A DNA stretch of 64,000 bases from M3007 sp044230315 (GCA_044230315.1 JBGARJ010000012.1:1-64000), one strand, 5' to 3'; shown: positions 43,462 to 54,100, counted from the stretch's first letter. Notes: generated by a model from the letters alone, not told the origin. A program made the numbers and translations.

Positions 43462-44814
43462 ATGTCTTCTTTACTCCTTTCAAAATACGATGTTGCCGCT
43501 CCGCGCTATACGAGCTACCCCACCGTACCTTATTGGACGGCGGAGCAACCCGATTCGGATCAATGGCTAAGCCGGGTGCACCACGCCTGTGCGGCTGACC
43601 GGGAAATCAGTATTTACATTCACCTGCCGTTTTGCGAAAGTCTGTGTACCTATTGCGGTTGTAATAAACATATAACCAAAAACCATGCGGTGGAAACGCC
43701 GTACATCAAGGCGTTACTGCGCGAATGGAAAATATATCGCGCCGCTTTGCCGGGCAAGCCGGTCTTGCGTGAACTGCACCTGGGCGGCGGCACCCCAACC
43801 TTTTTTCACCCCGATCAATTGCGGCGTTTGCTGGAGGCCATTTATGAAGATGTGGAACTTCCACTGGGTACGCACTTCGGATTTGAAGCGCATCCCAACA
43901 GCACCACTAGTGCCCATTTGCGCACTCTGTATGACTTGCATTTCCGCCGTATCAGCATTGGAGTACAGGATTTTGACGATGCGCTGATGGAGCTGGTCAA
44001 CCGGCGCCAGACGCTGGAGGAAGTCGTGCGTTGCACAGACGAAGCCCGCACGTTGGGGTATCATTCGGTCAACTATGACCTGATTTACGGTTTGCCCAAA
44101 CAAACCATCGACCATATCCAGCGGGATGCGGATTATCTGGAACGGTTGCGCCCCGACCGGATTGCATTTTACAGTTATGCCCATGTACCCTGGTTGAAAC
44201 GCAGCCAGACGGCCTATTCGGAAGCGGATTTGCCAACCGGCGCAGCCAAACGCGCGCTGTACGAAAACGGGCGCAAACGCCTCGAAACAATGGGGTACCG
44301 CGAAATCGGTATGGACCATTTCGCCCTGCCCAACGATGCATTGAGCATCGCGCTCGAGCACGGCACCCTGCACCGCAATTTTATGGGGTACACCCCAATG
44401 CGCACCAGGCTGATGATCGGCCTCGGCGCTTCGGCCATCGGTGATACCTGGGATGCATTCGCTCAAAATGAAAAGACCATCGCGGGATATCAACTGGCTG
44501 TCCAGGCCGGACGCCTGCCCTTGTACCGCGGCCATTTCCTGTCTGCGCAGGACCGCCGTCTGCGCCGGCATATCCTGCGCCTGATGACCACTTATGAAAC
44601 CGACTGGTTCTGGCCGGAGGAACAGGACGATTCGCTCACAACCGCGGTAGCCCGGCTCCAACCGCTTGCCGAAGATGGCCTGGTGGAACTGGAACCCTTC
44701 CGGGTGCGCGTCACCGCTGCCGGACGCCCTTTTTTGCGCAACATTTGCCTGGCTTTCGATGCCCAATACTGGCAACGGCAACCGGAGGGCAAACTGTTCA
44801 GCCAGGCGGTGTAG
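43462..44814 (+). CDS. hemN: Oxygen-independent coproporphyrinogen III oxidase
   Basis: 450 residues. A radical-SAM enzyme that converts coproporphyrinogen III to protoporphyrinogen IX without oxygen in heme synthesis. The N-terminus KYDVAAPRYTSYPTVPYW is diagnostic of true HemN rather than HemW-type relatives. The iron-sulfur cluster cysteines are in FCESLCTYCGCNKHITKN (C58, C62, C65, plus C67 as in HemN). LHLGGGTPTFF and SYAHVPWLKRSQ are further signatures. Start chosen at 43462, which gives the standard N-terminus. Probably expressed under low oxygen via the site at 43336. Confidence 0.93.
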   Translation: MSSLLLSKYDVAAPRYTSYPTVPYWTAEQPDSDQWLSRVHHACAADREISIYIHLPFCESLCTYCGCNKHITKNHAVETPYIKALLREWKIYRAALPGKPVLRELHLGGGTPTFFHPDQLRRLLEAIYEDVELPLGTHFGFEAHPNSTTSAHLRTLYDLHFRRISIGVQDFDDALMELVNRRQTLEEVVRCTDEARTLGYHSVNYDLIYGLPKQTIDHIQRDADYLERLRPDRIAFYSYAHVPWLKRSQTAYSEADLPTGAAKRALYENGRKRLETMGYREIGMDHFALPNDALSIALEHGTLHRNFMGYTPMRTRLMIGLGASAIGDTWDAFAQNEKTIAGYQLAVQAGRLPLYRGHFLSAQDRRLRRHILRLMTTYETDWFWPEEQDDSLTTAVARLQPLAEDGLVELEPFRVRVTAAGRPFLRNICLAFDAQYWQRQPEGKLFSQAV

Positions 44815-44826
44815 CCCCTGGGCAGT

Positions 44827-45528
44827 TTACTTTACCGGGATACAGGTAAACTCGGACTTTTTGGTCAGCCCGCGCGTTGGAAGGTTGAACATATACCGTT
44901 GACCGTACCCGACGTGCATGCCTTTCTTGACCCATTCTTCTTTTTCCGGACAATCGGGCATCTTCGTCACATCCTTTTCTTCTACCGGATAATAGAACCA
45001 GATGGTACCGCTGGAGGCTATAAACAACTCGCCGCAGTATCGCGTGCGGTATGTTTGTGCGAGTGTGCCTCGTTTTAGGTCGTAAAGGATCAATTCGTGT
45101 TGGTCGGGCCCGGTACTTACATCCACGAGGATATGATTGCGGACGGCGCCGCTAAAAACCGTCGGTTCAACGTCGGGCACGAGAAGGCGCCGGCCAAGCG
45201 AATCGATAATAACCTGAATATGTTCGCCGCCCGATTCATTGGGGGTGATTTGAACCGAGAAATTTTGGTATTTAAATTCCCGGATATTGGGTGGGACACT
45301 CCGGAATCCGGCGCGTTCGCAGCCTTTGAAGCCGAAGAGTGAGTCGGTAACAGTGGGTGGGAGCGTTGGTTTTGACGTGTCGGTTGACGCGCCGTCCCGC
45401 CAATTCCCCGTACTTATCCCGGTAGCAGAATTTTCTGTGCTGGTGGTGTTGGTATTGCCGTTTTTGCAAAAAATAAGCGTGCTGGCAAGAGCAGCGACAG
45501 CGAAGTACAGCAAAACATGATTTTTCAT
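44827..45528 (-). CDS. Secreted or lipid-anchored protein, unknown
   Basis: 233 residues. The N-terminus MKNHVLLYFAVAALASTLIF followed by Cys resembles a lipoprotein signal, although LIFC is not a canonical lipobox. A Thr/Ser/Asn-rich linker (about 23-55) leads into a beta-rich domain (YQNFSVQITPNESGGEHIQV, HELILYDLKRGTLAQTYRT). No family recognised. Convergent with hemN, 12 bases apart. Confidence 0.6.
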   Translation of the reverse strand: MKNHVLLYFAVAALASTLIFCKNGNTNTTSTENSATGISTGNWRDGASTDTSKPTLPPTVTDSLFGFKGCERAGFRSVPPNIREFKYQNFSVQITPNESGGEHIQVIIDSLGRRLLVPDVEPTVFSGAVRNHILVDVSTGPDQHELILYDLKRGTLAQTYRTRYCGELFIASSGTIWFYYPVEEKDVTKMPDCPEKEEWVKKGMHVGYGQRYMFNLPTRGLTKKSEFTCIPVK

Positions 45529-45552
45529 GCGATGGTATCAAATTATCTATTG

Positions 45553-45577
45553 AAAATAAAAACCGGCGCCGGCCGGC
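45553..45577 (-). terminator. Probable terminator of the VWA-protein gene
   Basis: On the minus strand a GC-rich stem (CCGGC/GCCGG with a short loop) is followed by TTTTTATTTT, about 55 bases after the stop at 45631. Confidence 0.45.
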
Positions 45578-45630
45578 ATTTTTGCGGCCGCGAAGGTCTG
45601 TATTTTCTGCCTTTACCCATAGCAGGAAGA

Positions 45631-46758
45631 TTACGCTTTCAGCGCAATTCCTGTGCGCCCGGCCCATTCCCGAATATCCTGGCGCGCTATAGCCGCCGCC
45701 ATCAGGGCTGGAAACTGGTCGGGCGTGCAGGCAAAAGCCGGAATATCGAGGGCGGCCAGCGCCGCGGCGTTTTCATGGTCATACCCCGGAGCGCCCTCGT
45801 CGCTCAGGGCGAGCAGCGCGATGACCACTACGCCGGCTTGCCGGAGGGCATGGGCCTTTTTGAGCATTTCGCTGCGGTTGCCTCCTTCGTACAAATCGCT
45901 TAGCAACACCAGAATAGTATCCTGCGGAGAATGGATACGGGTTTGTGCATAAGTGAGGGCTTTATGTATATCGGTGCCACCGCCCAGTTGGGTGCCAAAA
46001 AGCAGTTCGACCGGGTCGAGGAGGTGCTCCGACAGATCAACTACGGCGGTGTCAAACGCAATCAGACTGGTTTGCATACTGTTCAAAGAGGCTAGCACAG
46101 CGCCAAAAACCGCAGCGTAAACGACCGATCCGGCCATCGAGCCGCTTTGATCGACGAGGAGGACAATATGGCGCAGCGCGCGGCCCTTGCGGGCAAATCC
46201 GAAAAGCTGTTGCGGAATAATCGCTTTGATTTCCGGCTGGTAGTGTTTCAGGTTTTGATAGATGGTGCGGGGCCAGTCGATCTCACCGGGGCGGGGGTTG
46301 CGGGTTCGCCCGCTGCGGTGAAGCGCTTGCTGGACGGCCTGGCGCAAAGGCGCCTGCAGTCGCCGCTCGAGATCTTCCACAATTCGGCGTACGAGGATGC
46401 GGGCCGTTTCCCGGGTCTGGGCAGGCATCGCTTTCTGGAGTGCCAGTAGCGTGCCCACCAAATGCACATCGGGTTCGACGCTTGCCAGCAGTTCGGGTTC
46501 CAACAATAATTGAGCGAGACCGAGCCGCTCCAGCGCATCGCGTTGCAACAGCTGGACCACCGGCGCCGGAAAATACCGGCGGATATCACCCAGCCAACGG
46601 TTGATGTTTGGCGAAGACCGCCCCAGGCCGCCCTTTCGGTCGGTGTCATATAGTGCTTCGAGTACGCGATCGATACCCGCGTTTTCACCGCCCAGGGGCA
46701 CGGCGTTTTCCGGATCGGCCGTTTGGCCTAAAATGAGTCGCCAGCGTTCAAGTGACAC
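45631..46758 (-). CDS. VWA/CoxE-like protein with MIDAS metal site
   Basis: 375 residues. The N-terminal half is helical (LERWRLILGQTADPENAVPL). The von Willebrand A domain (about 195-375) has an intact metal-ion-dependent adhesion motif, LLVDQSGSMAGSVVYAA, with GGGTDIHKAL and LSDLYEGG completing it. It resembles VWA proteins that accompany MoxR-type AAA ATPases and SWIM proteins in other bacteria, but no such partner is next to it here. Function not established. Confidence 0.75.
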   Translation of the reverse strand: MSLERWRLILGQTADPENAVPLGGENAGIDRVLEALYDTDRKGGLGRSSPNINRWLGDIRRYFPAPVVQLLQRDALERLGLAQLLLEPELLASVEPDVHLVGTLLALQKAMPAQTRETARILVRRIVEDLERRLQAPLRQAVQQALHRSGRTRNPRPGEIDWPRTIYQNLKHYQPEIKAIIPQQLFGFARKGRALRHIVLLVDQSGSMAGSVVYAAVFGAVLASLNSMQTSLIAFDTAVVDLSEHLLDPVELLFGTQLGGGTDIHKALTYAQTRIHSPQDTILVLLSDLYEGGNRSEMLKKAHALRQAGVVVIALLALSDEGAPGYDHENAAALAALDIPAFACTPDQFPALMAAAIARQDIREWAGRTGIALKA

Positions 46759-46858
46759 GGGTTAGTATTTTTTAGAACAGGGTTGGTTCAAAAAAAATAA
46801 CAATACGAAACATCCGCTTCGGGAACCGTAGTATCTTCTCCCTTCAAAATGATCAACC

Positions 46859-47248
46859 ATGATAAATGCTTTTTTGTCGCTTGGCCGCTGGATTTTTCCA
46901 GTCCCGTTTGCCGTAACGGGGTTGTTGCAAATTATGAATGTGCAAATGCTGGCAGATGAGGTGGTGCCGGCCTTTTTGCCGTTGAAAATAATCTGGGTGT
47001 ACCTTTCCGGGGCGAGCCTGATTGCGGCCGCAGCCAGCATGTACCTGGAGCGCTACGACAAGTTGGCTACTGCCCTGCTCGCGGTTTTGCTCCTGTTGGT
47101 CGTATTGTTGGTGCACGTGCCGGGTGCTATGTCGGGCGAACAGGGCGCTGCCATTTCCATGACCCTGTTGTTGAAAGATACGGGTCTGATGGCCGCCAGT
47201 ATGTTGTATGCCCGGCATTTGGCCAAAGACCGCTCGGTGATTGGTTGA
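46859..47248 (+). CDS. DoxX-like membrane protein
   Basis: 129 residues with four predicted membrane helices (about 8-25, 42-62, 68-88 and 102-120). The pattern (LGRWIFPVPFAVTGLLQIMN, LKIIWVYLSGASLIAAAASM) resembles DoxX-family proteins, which are small quinone- or redox-linked membrane proteins. Assignment is by topology and spacing, so moderate. Confidence 0.6.
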   Translation: MINAFLSLGRWIFPVPFAVTGLLQIMNVQMLADEVVPAFLPLKIIWVYLSGASLIAAAASMYLERYDKLATALLAVLLLLVVLLVHVPGAMSGEQGAAISMTLLLKDTGLMAASMLYARHLAKDRSVIG

Positions 47249-47269
47249 TCTGAACCTGCTTACACCGCA

Positions 47270-47695
47270 TCAGGGCTCCATAACCGCCAGGCACTTCAGT
47301 TCAATGGCGATGGGCGTGGGCAACCGGTCGATACCAACGGTGGTCCGGCAGGGCTGATTGTCTTTAAAGTATTCCGCGTAAATGCGGTTAAAGGTGTGGA
47401 AATCCCGCTCCATATTGGTCAGGAAAACCGTTACATCCACCAAATTTTCCCATCGCGCACCGCTGGCTTCCAGTACTGTTCGTACATTCCGGAACACCGA
47501 GTGCACTTGCGCTTCAAAATCGAATGTCGTGAAGTTGCCTGCCGGACTGCGTTGCAAGCCCGGCACGCCGTCGGTTGCCGGGTCGCGCGGACCGATACCC
47601 GAAAGGAACAACAAATTGCCGGCGCGCCGGGCATGCGGGTACAACCCCACCGGTTTGGGCGCGTTTTGCGCGTCATATTTTTCAGAAACAGCCAT
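47270..47695 (-). CDS. RidA-family (YjgF/YER057c) enamine/imine deaminase-like protein
   Basis: 141 residues. The RidA pattern is clear: PVGLYPHARRAGNLLFLSGI, FEAQVHSVFRNVRTVLEASG, LVDVTVFLTNMERDF and CRTTVGIDRLPTPIAIELKC. The conserved Arg and Glu positions of active RidA enzymes are present. The family hydrolyses reactive enamine/imine intermediates; this branch also includes 2-aminomuconate deaminases. Standing alone, so the specific substrate is unknown. Confidence 0.85.
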   Translation of the reverse strand: MAVSEKYDAQNAPKPVGLYPHARRAGNLLFLSGIGPRDPATDGVPGLQRSPAGNFTTFDFEAQVHSVFRNVRTVLEASGARWENLVDVTVFLTNMERDFHTFNRIYAEYFKDNQPCRTTVGIDRLPTPIAIELKCLAVMEP

Positions 47696-47806
47696 GGAGT
47701 GCGTTGCGTTTTGAAATGCAAAAGTAAATATTGTAAAAAATAACCCGGCAAACCGATCTTTACCCGCTATCTATCGCAATTTCAAACGCAAATTTTAACT
47801 ATTGGC

Positions 47807-48703
47807 ATGAAGCAACTTTGGGGAATTGATCTAGGCGGTACCAAGATCGAGGGCGCCGTACTCGAAAGCCGCGAACAACCGCGCGTATTGGCCCGGCAAC
47901 GGATTCCCACGGAAGCCGCTAAAGGGTACGATCATATTGTGGGCCAGATCGTCCGTCTTGTGGATATGCTGATCCAGGAAACCGGGCACCGGCCTGCCCA
48001 AATCGGTATTGGCCACCCGGGTACGCTGGACCCGAATACCGGCGCCATCAAAAACGCCAATACTACCGCTTTGAATGGGAAACCATTTGATAAAGACCTC
48101 GAACAACGCCTTGGCGTGCCGGTACGCCTGGCCAACGATGCCAATTGTTTTGCCATGGCCGAGGCCATGATGGGCGCCGTGCCCGACGTGATGCCCAACG
48201 CAGAGGCGGTATTCGGAGTTATCCTGGGTACCGGAGTAGGCGGCGGCTGGGTGATCCACCAAAAATCGATCAGCGGCCGGCAAGGTATAGCGGGCGAATG
48301 GGGACATAATTTCCTCGACGAGTCGGGTGGTCTCTGCTATTGCGGGAAAACCGGGTGTGTGGAAAAGGTGATCTCCGGGCCGGCACTGGAACAATATTAC
48401 CAACAACTGACCGGCCACCACCGGCCCCTGCGCGAAATCGTGGAACGCGCATCCAGCGACCCGGCAGCCCGGCAAACAATGGACCGGCTGATCCATTTCT
48501 TTGGGAAAGCCATTGCGGTCGTGATCAATATTATCGACCCGCAGGTGATCGTGTTGGGTGGGGGCGTGGGCAATATCGACCGGTTGTACACCGATGGCGT
48601 GGCCGAAGCGCGCAAGTACCTGTTCAATACCAGGATCGATACGGTATTCCTAAAACCGAAGCTGGGTGATAGCGCGGGGGTTTTCGGCGCTGCTTTTTTG
48701 TAG
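47807..48703 (+). CDS. ROK-family sugar kinase
   Basis: 298 residues. The ATP-binding motif GIDLGGTKIEGAVLE at the N-terminus, ROK signature GVILGTGVGGGWVIHQKS, catalytic region IGHPGTLDPNTG and zinc site CYCGKTGCVE are all present. No helix-turn-helix domain, so it is a kinase and not a repressor. Fructokinase, glucokinase or N-acetylhexosamine kinase activity are possible; context does not decide. Convergent with lipA, 17 bases apart. Confidence 0.85.
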   Translation: MKQLWGIDLGGTKIEGAVLESREQPRVLARQRIPTEAAKGYDHIVGQIVRLVDMLIQETGHRPAQIGIGHPGTLDPNTGAIKNANTTALNGKPFDKDLEQRLGVPVRLANDANCFAMAEAMMGAVPDVMPNAEAVFGVILGTGVGGGWVIHQKSISGRQGIAGEWGHNFLDESGGLCYCGKTGCVEKVISGPALEQYYQQLTGHHRPLREIVERASSDPAARQTMDRLIHFFGKAIAVVINIIDPQVIVLGGGVGNIDRLYTDGVAEARKYLFNTRIDTVFLKPKLGDSAGVFGAAFL

Positions 48704-48720
48704 GAAAAGAGGAATAAACC

Positions 48721-49596
48721 CTACACGTGCCGCTCCGCATGGTAGCTCGACCGCACCAAAGGCCCGCTCTCCACATAGTTGAACCCCTTGGCCAGCCCTA
48801 CCTCGCGGTACTCGGCAAAAACGTCGGGATGTACAAAGGATGCTACGGCGATGTGCATCTTGGTGGGTTGGAGGTATTGGCCGATCGTGAGGATATCGCA
48901 GCCGTGTGCCAATAGATCGTCCATGATCTGAAAGACTTCGTCTTTCGTTTCGCCTAAGCCGACCATGATGCCGCTTTTGGTGCGTTTGCCAAAATCTTTA
49001 ATGCGCTGGATTTGCTCGAGGCTGCGTTCGTATTTTGCTTGCGGGCGCACTTTACGGTACAGGCTGGCTACCGTTTCCATGTTGTGGCTCACCACCTCCT
49101 GCCCGGCAGCGATCATGCGTTCGAGTGCTTCCCAGTTGCCCTTTGTATCGGGGATGAGGGTTTCAATGGTCGTTTCCGGGCAACGTTCTTTAACGGCCCG
49201 CACCGTTTGGTACCAGATTTCGGCGCCGCGGTCTTTCAGCTCGTCGCGGTTGACGGAGGTGATTACGGCGTGTTTGACCTGCATCAGCCAGATTGCTTCG
49301 GCTACGCGCCGCGGCTCGTCGGTATCGTATTCGTTGGGCCGGCCGGTTTTGACGGCACAAAAGGAACAGGAACGGGTGCAAACATTTCCAAGGATCATGA
49401 ATGTTGCCGTGCCGGCGCCCCAGCACTCGCCCATATTGGGGCAGCTCCCGCTTTGGCAGATCGTGTGGAGTTTGAAATCATCGACAATGCTGCGCACGGC
49501 GCGATAGTTTTCGCCCATAGGCAGGCGCACTTTCAGCCATTCCGGGCGCTTGGGGCGCGTTTCGGACTGATTTTCGACAACAGGAAGTTCGAGCAT
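48721..49596 (-). CDS. lipA: Lipoyl synthase
   Basis: 291 residues from the ATG at 49596 (a GTG 9 bases upstream is possible). A radical-SAM enzyme inserting two sulfurs into octanoyl groups on lipoyl-dependent enzymes. Auxiliary cluster cysteines CQSGSCPNMGEC and the radical-SAM triad CTRSCSFCAV are present. The C-terminal RSSYHAE motif, which binds the auxiliary cluster, is also complete. LipB is not adjacent. Confidence 0.94.
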   Translation of the reverse strand: MLELPVVENQSETRPKRPEWLKVRLPMGENYRAVRSIVDDFKLHTICQSGSCPNMGECWGAGTATFMILGNVCTRSCSFCAVKTGRPNEYDTDEPRRVAEAIWLMQVKHAVITSVNRDELKDRGAEIWYQTVRAVKERCPETTIETLIPDTKGNWEALERMIAAGQEVVSHNMETVASLYRKVRPQAKYERSLEQIQRIKDFGKRTKSGIMVGLGETKDEVFQIMDDLLAHGCDILTIGQYLQPTKMHIAVASFVHPDVFAEYREVGLAKGFNYVESGPLVRSSYHAERHV

Positions 49597-49688
49597 GCTT
49601 GGCACGGGTAATTAAGACGATGACGCCGGGGTACCTCCAATAATAGCGTTGACCTCAAAAAGTTCATCCACGGTTGCAGGAAGTGCGT

Positions 49689-50465
49689 TTAGCGCCGTTT
49701 GCCCAGCTGCAAACTTACGAAGAAGTTGAGGAAGAATTGTTTGTTCTCGTCGGTAACCATGATCGGCACTTTTTTGGGAAAGATGTCAAGCGTGGCGCCG
49801 ATTTCGAGGGCTTTGACAAATTCGTCGAACGCACCCCAATCCAGATGAAAAGCGACGGAGGCATTGGCGCCCGGCAGAAAAGAGATCTCGCTAAAGCCCC
49901 GGGTGAAGGGCGATGCGCCTTTGATCCGGCCGTTTTCGTCGAGGAACAGGCTGGCATTTTCGTCGGAATATTTTTCATGGAAAATGCGGCAGTTGCCCGG
50001 GCTGTCGGGGTCGGGATAACAAATGGCCAGATAATAGGGCTTGAGCAACCCCAGGGTAGGGCCGATCGAGTACGTGAACCCCACCGCCACGCCTTTATGC
50101 TTGGCTTTTTCAGAATAGTATCGCTTTACGCCCCAACCGCTGCGCACCACGAAAAAGTTGTTTTGTTTCCCAAAAATAAACGGCCGGAAAGATCGGTTCA
50201 GCAGCGGATCGGCACTTTGCCGCTGCTCTTTGGGGTGCTTGAGCTCGCCCAGGCTGATATTGAAATAGGTGGTTTTATAGTACGTGCGCAAGCGCCCAAA
50301 CTCCATTCCCGGTACGAAACCCCTGTTGGTGGTCAGCTTCATGTTGAAGGTGGTTTCGCGGTTGTAAATGATCCCAACATTTTCAGTGGGTTGGTTGAGG
50401 CTTTGCGACCAGGCGGCGGCAGCCAGACAGGCTGCAAAAAACAGGCATAAAAAAAAACGTACCAT
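49689..50465 (-). CDS. Secreted beta-rich protein, unknown
   Basis: 258 residues starting MVRFFLCLFFAACLAAAAWS, a signal peptide. The mature part alternates as in outer-membrane barrels (FRPFIFGKQNNFFVVRSGWG, GVAVGFTYSIGPTLGLLKPY, FFLNFFVSLQLGKRR). The C-terminus, beta-like and ending in basic residues, is compatible with an outer-membrane location. No family recognised. It is upstream of lipA on the same strand, 92 bases from its start. Confidence 0.6.
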   Translation of the reverse strand: MVRFFLCLFFAACLAAAAWSQSLNQPTENVGIIYNRETTFNMKLTTNRGFVPGMEFGRLRTYYKTTYFNISLGELKHPKEQRQSADPLLNRSFRPFIFGKQNNFFVVRSGWGVKRYYSEKAKHKGVAVGFTYSIGPTLGLLKPYYLAICYPDPDSPGNCRIFHEKYSDENASLFLDENGRIKGASPFTRGFSEISFLPGANASVAFHLDWGAFDEFVKALEIGATLDIFPKKVPIMVTDENKQFFLNFFVSLQLGKRR

Positions 50466-50655
50466 CGACCGGGAATTTGTTTCAAAAATAGGTTTTTCCG
50501 GGTTAGCAACAAGCGAATTTGATGCCCAATGCACCGGATGGCCAAACTTTTTTACTGAACAAGTAAAAATGCCGGAAGTTCAGGGAGTAAAGAACGCGTT
50601 GCGGACTGCAATATTTCCCCACCCGCAAGCAAGGATTAACGCAGGCTTGCAGCGG

Positions 50656-50695
50656 CAAACCCGGCGTCAGACATTGATCTGGCGCCGGGTTTTTT
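50656..50695 (+). terminator. Orphan plus-strand terminator
   Basis: ACCCGGCG(T)CAG-N8-CTG(G)CGCCGGGT followed by TTTTTT on the plus strand. No plus-strand gene precedes it within 1.9 kb. On the minus strand it has only three T, so it would be weak for the XRE gene at 50736. Confidence 0.6.
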
Positions 50696-50735
50696 ACTAC
50701 CCCTTGAATTTGGATGGTTGCAAGCGTTCGGCACC

Positions 50736-50984
50736 CTAATGCCGCATGCTTCTGGACAATTGATCAGTGAGGATTTCTTCTACCGATTTTTCAAACAGAT
50801 CACCGGGTTTGCACTGAAGTATTTTGGCAATGATCTCCAGATGGGCCACTTTCAGGTTGGTGCGACCGGCCTCGATATCGCTGTAGGCGCGTTGGGTCAG
50901 GCCGCCCAATTCCTCTGCCATATACTGTTGTGTGAAATTGTGGAACTCCCGGAGCCTCCGGATCTTGTAGGCAAGCGTGTACAT
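50736..50984 (-). CDS. XRE-family helix-turn-helix regulator
   Basis: 82 residues. The DNA-binding domain is at about 6-62: IRRLREFHNFTQQYMAEELG, LTQRAYSDIEAGRTNLKVAH and LEIIAKILQCKPGDLFE. A small Cro/C1-type repressor or activator with no second domain. No toxin or phage gene is adjacent, so its target is unknown. Confidence 0.85.
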   Translation of the reverse strand: MYTLAYKIRRLREFHNFTQQYMAEELGGLTQRAYSDIEAGRTNLKVAHLEIIAKILQCKPGDLFEKSVEEILTDQLSRSMRH

Positions 50985-51190
50985 GTTAGGTCTGTTTATG
51001 GTTGTTAATATTTCTGTCGGTAAATATACGGGAAAATTCTGTGCGCGCCAGATTTAACACTCACCATGGAAGGCAAAATGCTAAGCCAGAAGGTGCGCTT
51101 CTTTAACTAGTGGACCAGTTGCCAGCATTTTTGTGCGGAACGAAACGCGCGCATTTTTCGCTTCAACACTGAAATTAACCCGATCATTTT

Positions 51191-54100
51191 ATGTCAAAAA
51201 ATCTTTCCACCATGACAAGTATCAGTCTGTTGCAAAGTGGGCGATTGCTACGCTTTCAACCTGTTTTATGGCTATTTTTTTTACTACTGCAATTCCGTTT
51301 TACCTACGCCCAAGACCCGCTTCCTGCGCAGTGCGCAGGCGAGAACGGCGACCCGGAAACTGCTGCGCTCGTGGCCGGCAGCTGTGCGCATACATCAAAT
51401 TTGTGGACCAGTAATGCCCGGCACTTGCCTGACCTGGCGACGCGCCGCATCCGGGTGCACGCCAACTTTATTATTTTACAAAAAGCCGACGGGACGGGCA
51501 ATTTTTCGGCCAACGACCCTGATGATATCGCATTTCTGAATGATTGGTTTGAGCGCTGCAATTTCCGGCTTTCCCATTTGGACGGGACGTCGAATTGCAG
51601 CCCGCTGTATCCGGATGCAAAAGTGGAAATTGTACCCAATTGGATTTTTATGCCCGATCCGACGGAATATTATTGGGACAACGACAACGATCCGAGCGTC
51701 ACGAAGTGCCCGGGTACCGGCTGGTATCTCAACCCGCTCGATCAAACCATCATCAACAACCCCGCAATTCCCAAAGGGATTAATGTATACCTGACCGTAG
51801 ATGGCGATGTTTACCACCAAATGGTCACGTTGGGTACGATTAACAACCCTGAGACGGCGGGAATGACCTATGTATGGTGTTCCGAACTGCCGTCGACATC
51901 GAATTTGAGCAAACCCTCGCGCATCCACATTCCCAATTTATACCTGAAATACTGGTGGTTCAAAAACCATCCTGAAGTATTGGGGCATCCATTTTCCGAA
52001 ACCCGCAACTGGCTGGTAGCAGAAGGTGGGATCCTGGCACACGAGTTTGGGCACTCTTTTAATTTATTTCACCAGGATAATTGCACGCACAACCTGATGC
52101 GGTCGACGGGCGGCGATCACAATACCCTTACTGCCGACCAGGTAGGGATAATGCACCGGATGCTGGCTATTTCGAGCCTGCGGCAGTATGTGGACTGCGA
52201 CGAAACGTACAGTACGTCATCCTTCCGCGCCATACGCGAAGTGGGCACCAATGAAACCTGGGACCTCAATATGCGCCTCTATTCGGATGTACGGGTCAAA
52301 AAAGGAGCCACACTCACGATTACCTGTAAATTGCTGATGCCGTACGGGGGCGTAATTATTGTGGAACGCGGCGCAAAATTGATCGTTGATGGCGGCACGA
52401 TCACCAAGGCGAATACCTGCAGCCCCACGCAGTATTGGGCCAAAATTGCCGTTCAGGGCAACAATACCCTTCCCCAGCCCAGCGCTACCGGGCCGGCTAC
52501 CAACGATGAACGGGCGGGCATTGTTCAACTGATGAACGGGGCGTTCATCGAAGAAGCAATTGTGGGGATTTCAACGGTGGAGGATAGATTCCAGGAGTGG
52601 AACGAGTCCTATTGGGGCGGCGTTGTGTATTCGGACAGCGCTACTTTCCGCAATTGCCGCAAGGGTGTGGAGTTCATGCGCTACAACTTCCCTAATTTCA
52701 GCCAGTTCAAACGTACCAATTTTGTTCGCACCAGTACGGGATCGTCTTATGCGGGGGTTACGATTTGGGACACTGACAATATCCAGTTTGAGAAATGTGT
52801 GTTCGACGGTATGGCCCAAAACGGAATCCGGGCCGGCGATGCGGTATTCACCGTAAAAACGGGCTGCCGTTTTTCGGGGTCGAATGAAGCGGCCATCTTT
52901 GCCGGCGCTGCATCCCCGCTAAATGGTGATATCGTTATCGGCGAATTGGGCGCTGCCGGCGCCAACCGCAACACGTTTATCAACAATATTGTAGGCGTGC
53001 AACTGACCGCCAATACGCGTTCGAGGATATACAGCAACGACTTCCAGGATTTTGATTTCGACGTGGCGGCCAACGGCTGGGGTAGCAATACCTTGCAGGA
53101 CAACCATTTTTCGGGCACGGCAGCCGGCAACCAGTTTAACATGACTGGCACGTTTTCTTCCAACGAAAACAAATGCAACGTGTACACCGGTACGTTGGTA
53201 GGAACGGATGTTGTGGGTGACAACCAGGGGTTCAAATTTTATAACGAGGACTTTACCACCAATTTCCACGACCTGTTCCTGGAAGGGCCGAGTACCGCAC
53301 CCGGGGCGATCGCCTTGTTCCAGGGCTCGTCTGGCGCCGCACGGTACAACTACTTTTCGGCCAACAAACCAGAAAACGTAAAAACCAGCACGGTACAACC
53401 CAATGCCTACACGACGCCATTCTACTACTTCTTCAACTTGTCGGCGGCTACCGGCGATCCCCGCCTGGAGCCCAAATGTGCGCTCAACAACGGAACCTGC
53501 ACTGCACCAAGCAATTTTTATACATTTTACGGTACCGGCAGCAACCCGGGCTGCCAACTACCGCCGCCCTGCTTCACCAAGCCCTGCCTGGAATCGGTGA
53601 GAACCCAACTGGCGCAGCGGAAAAGCCTGCTGGAAGCCGGAAAAAGTCAGGCGCTGTTCTCGGCGTTGGCCACACAAGGCGGAAGTACTTCCACCTATAA
53701 CTCGCTGATGGCAGCCAGCCCATACCTGTCCGATAACTTGCTCATGGCGATTGCCGACAATAGCGCCATGCCGCAGAAAAGCAAATCGAACCTGTTGATG
53801 GCCAACGCTGCCCTGACCTCGGTGGTTATGGAATATCTGCCCGGTAAGGTATCGGCGCAAACCATCAGTGAACTCAATGCCGCCGCTGCTGCCAACCCGA
53901 TTTCAGCCCGTACCCAATTGGAATCCCAGATTCAGGAGTTGAGCGTGCAGCGGGAAGCCATTACCGACGAACTGATTTTGATCTACCGTACTGCCGGACA
54001 ATGGGCGCAAGCCGAAACCTTGCTTAATGAAGATTTGTATGATATGAATTACCGTCGCCTGTTTGGCCTAAAAGTAGAACAGAAAGACTACACCGGAGCC

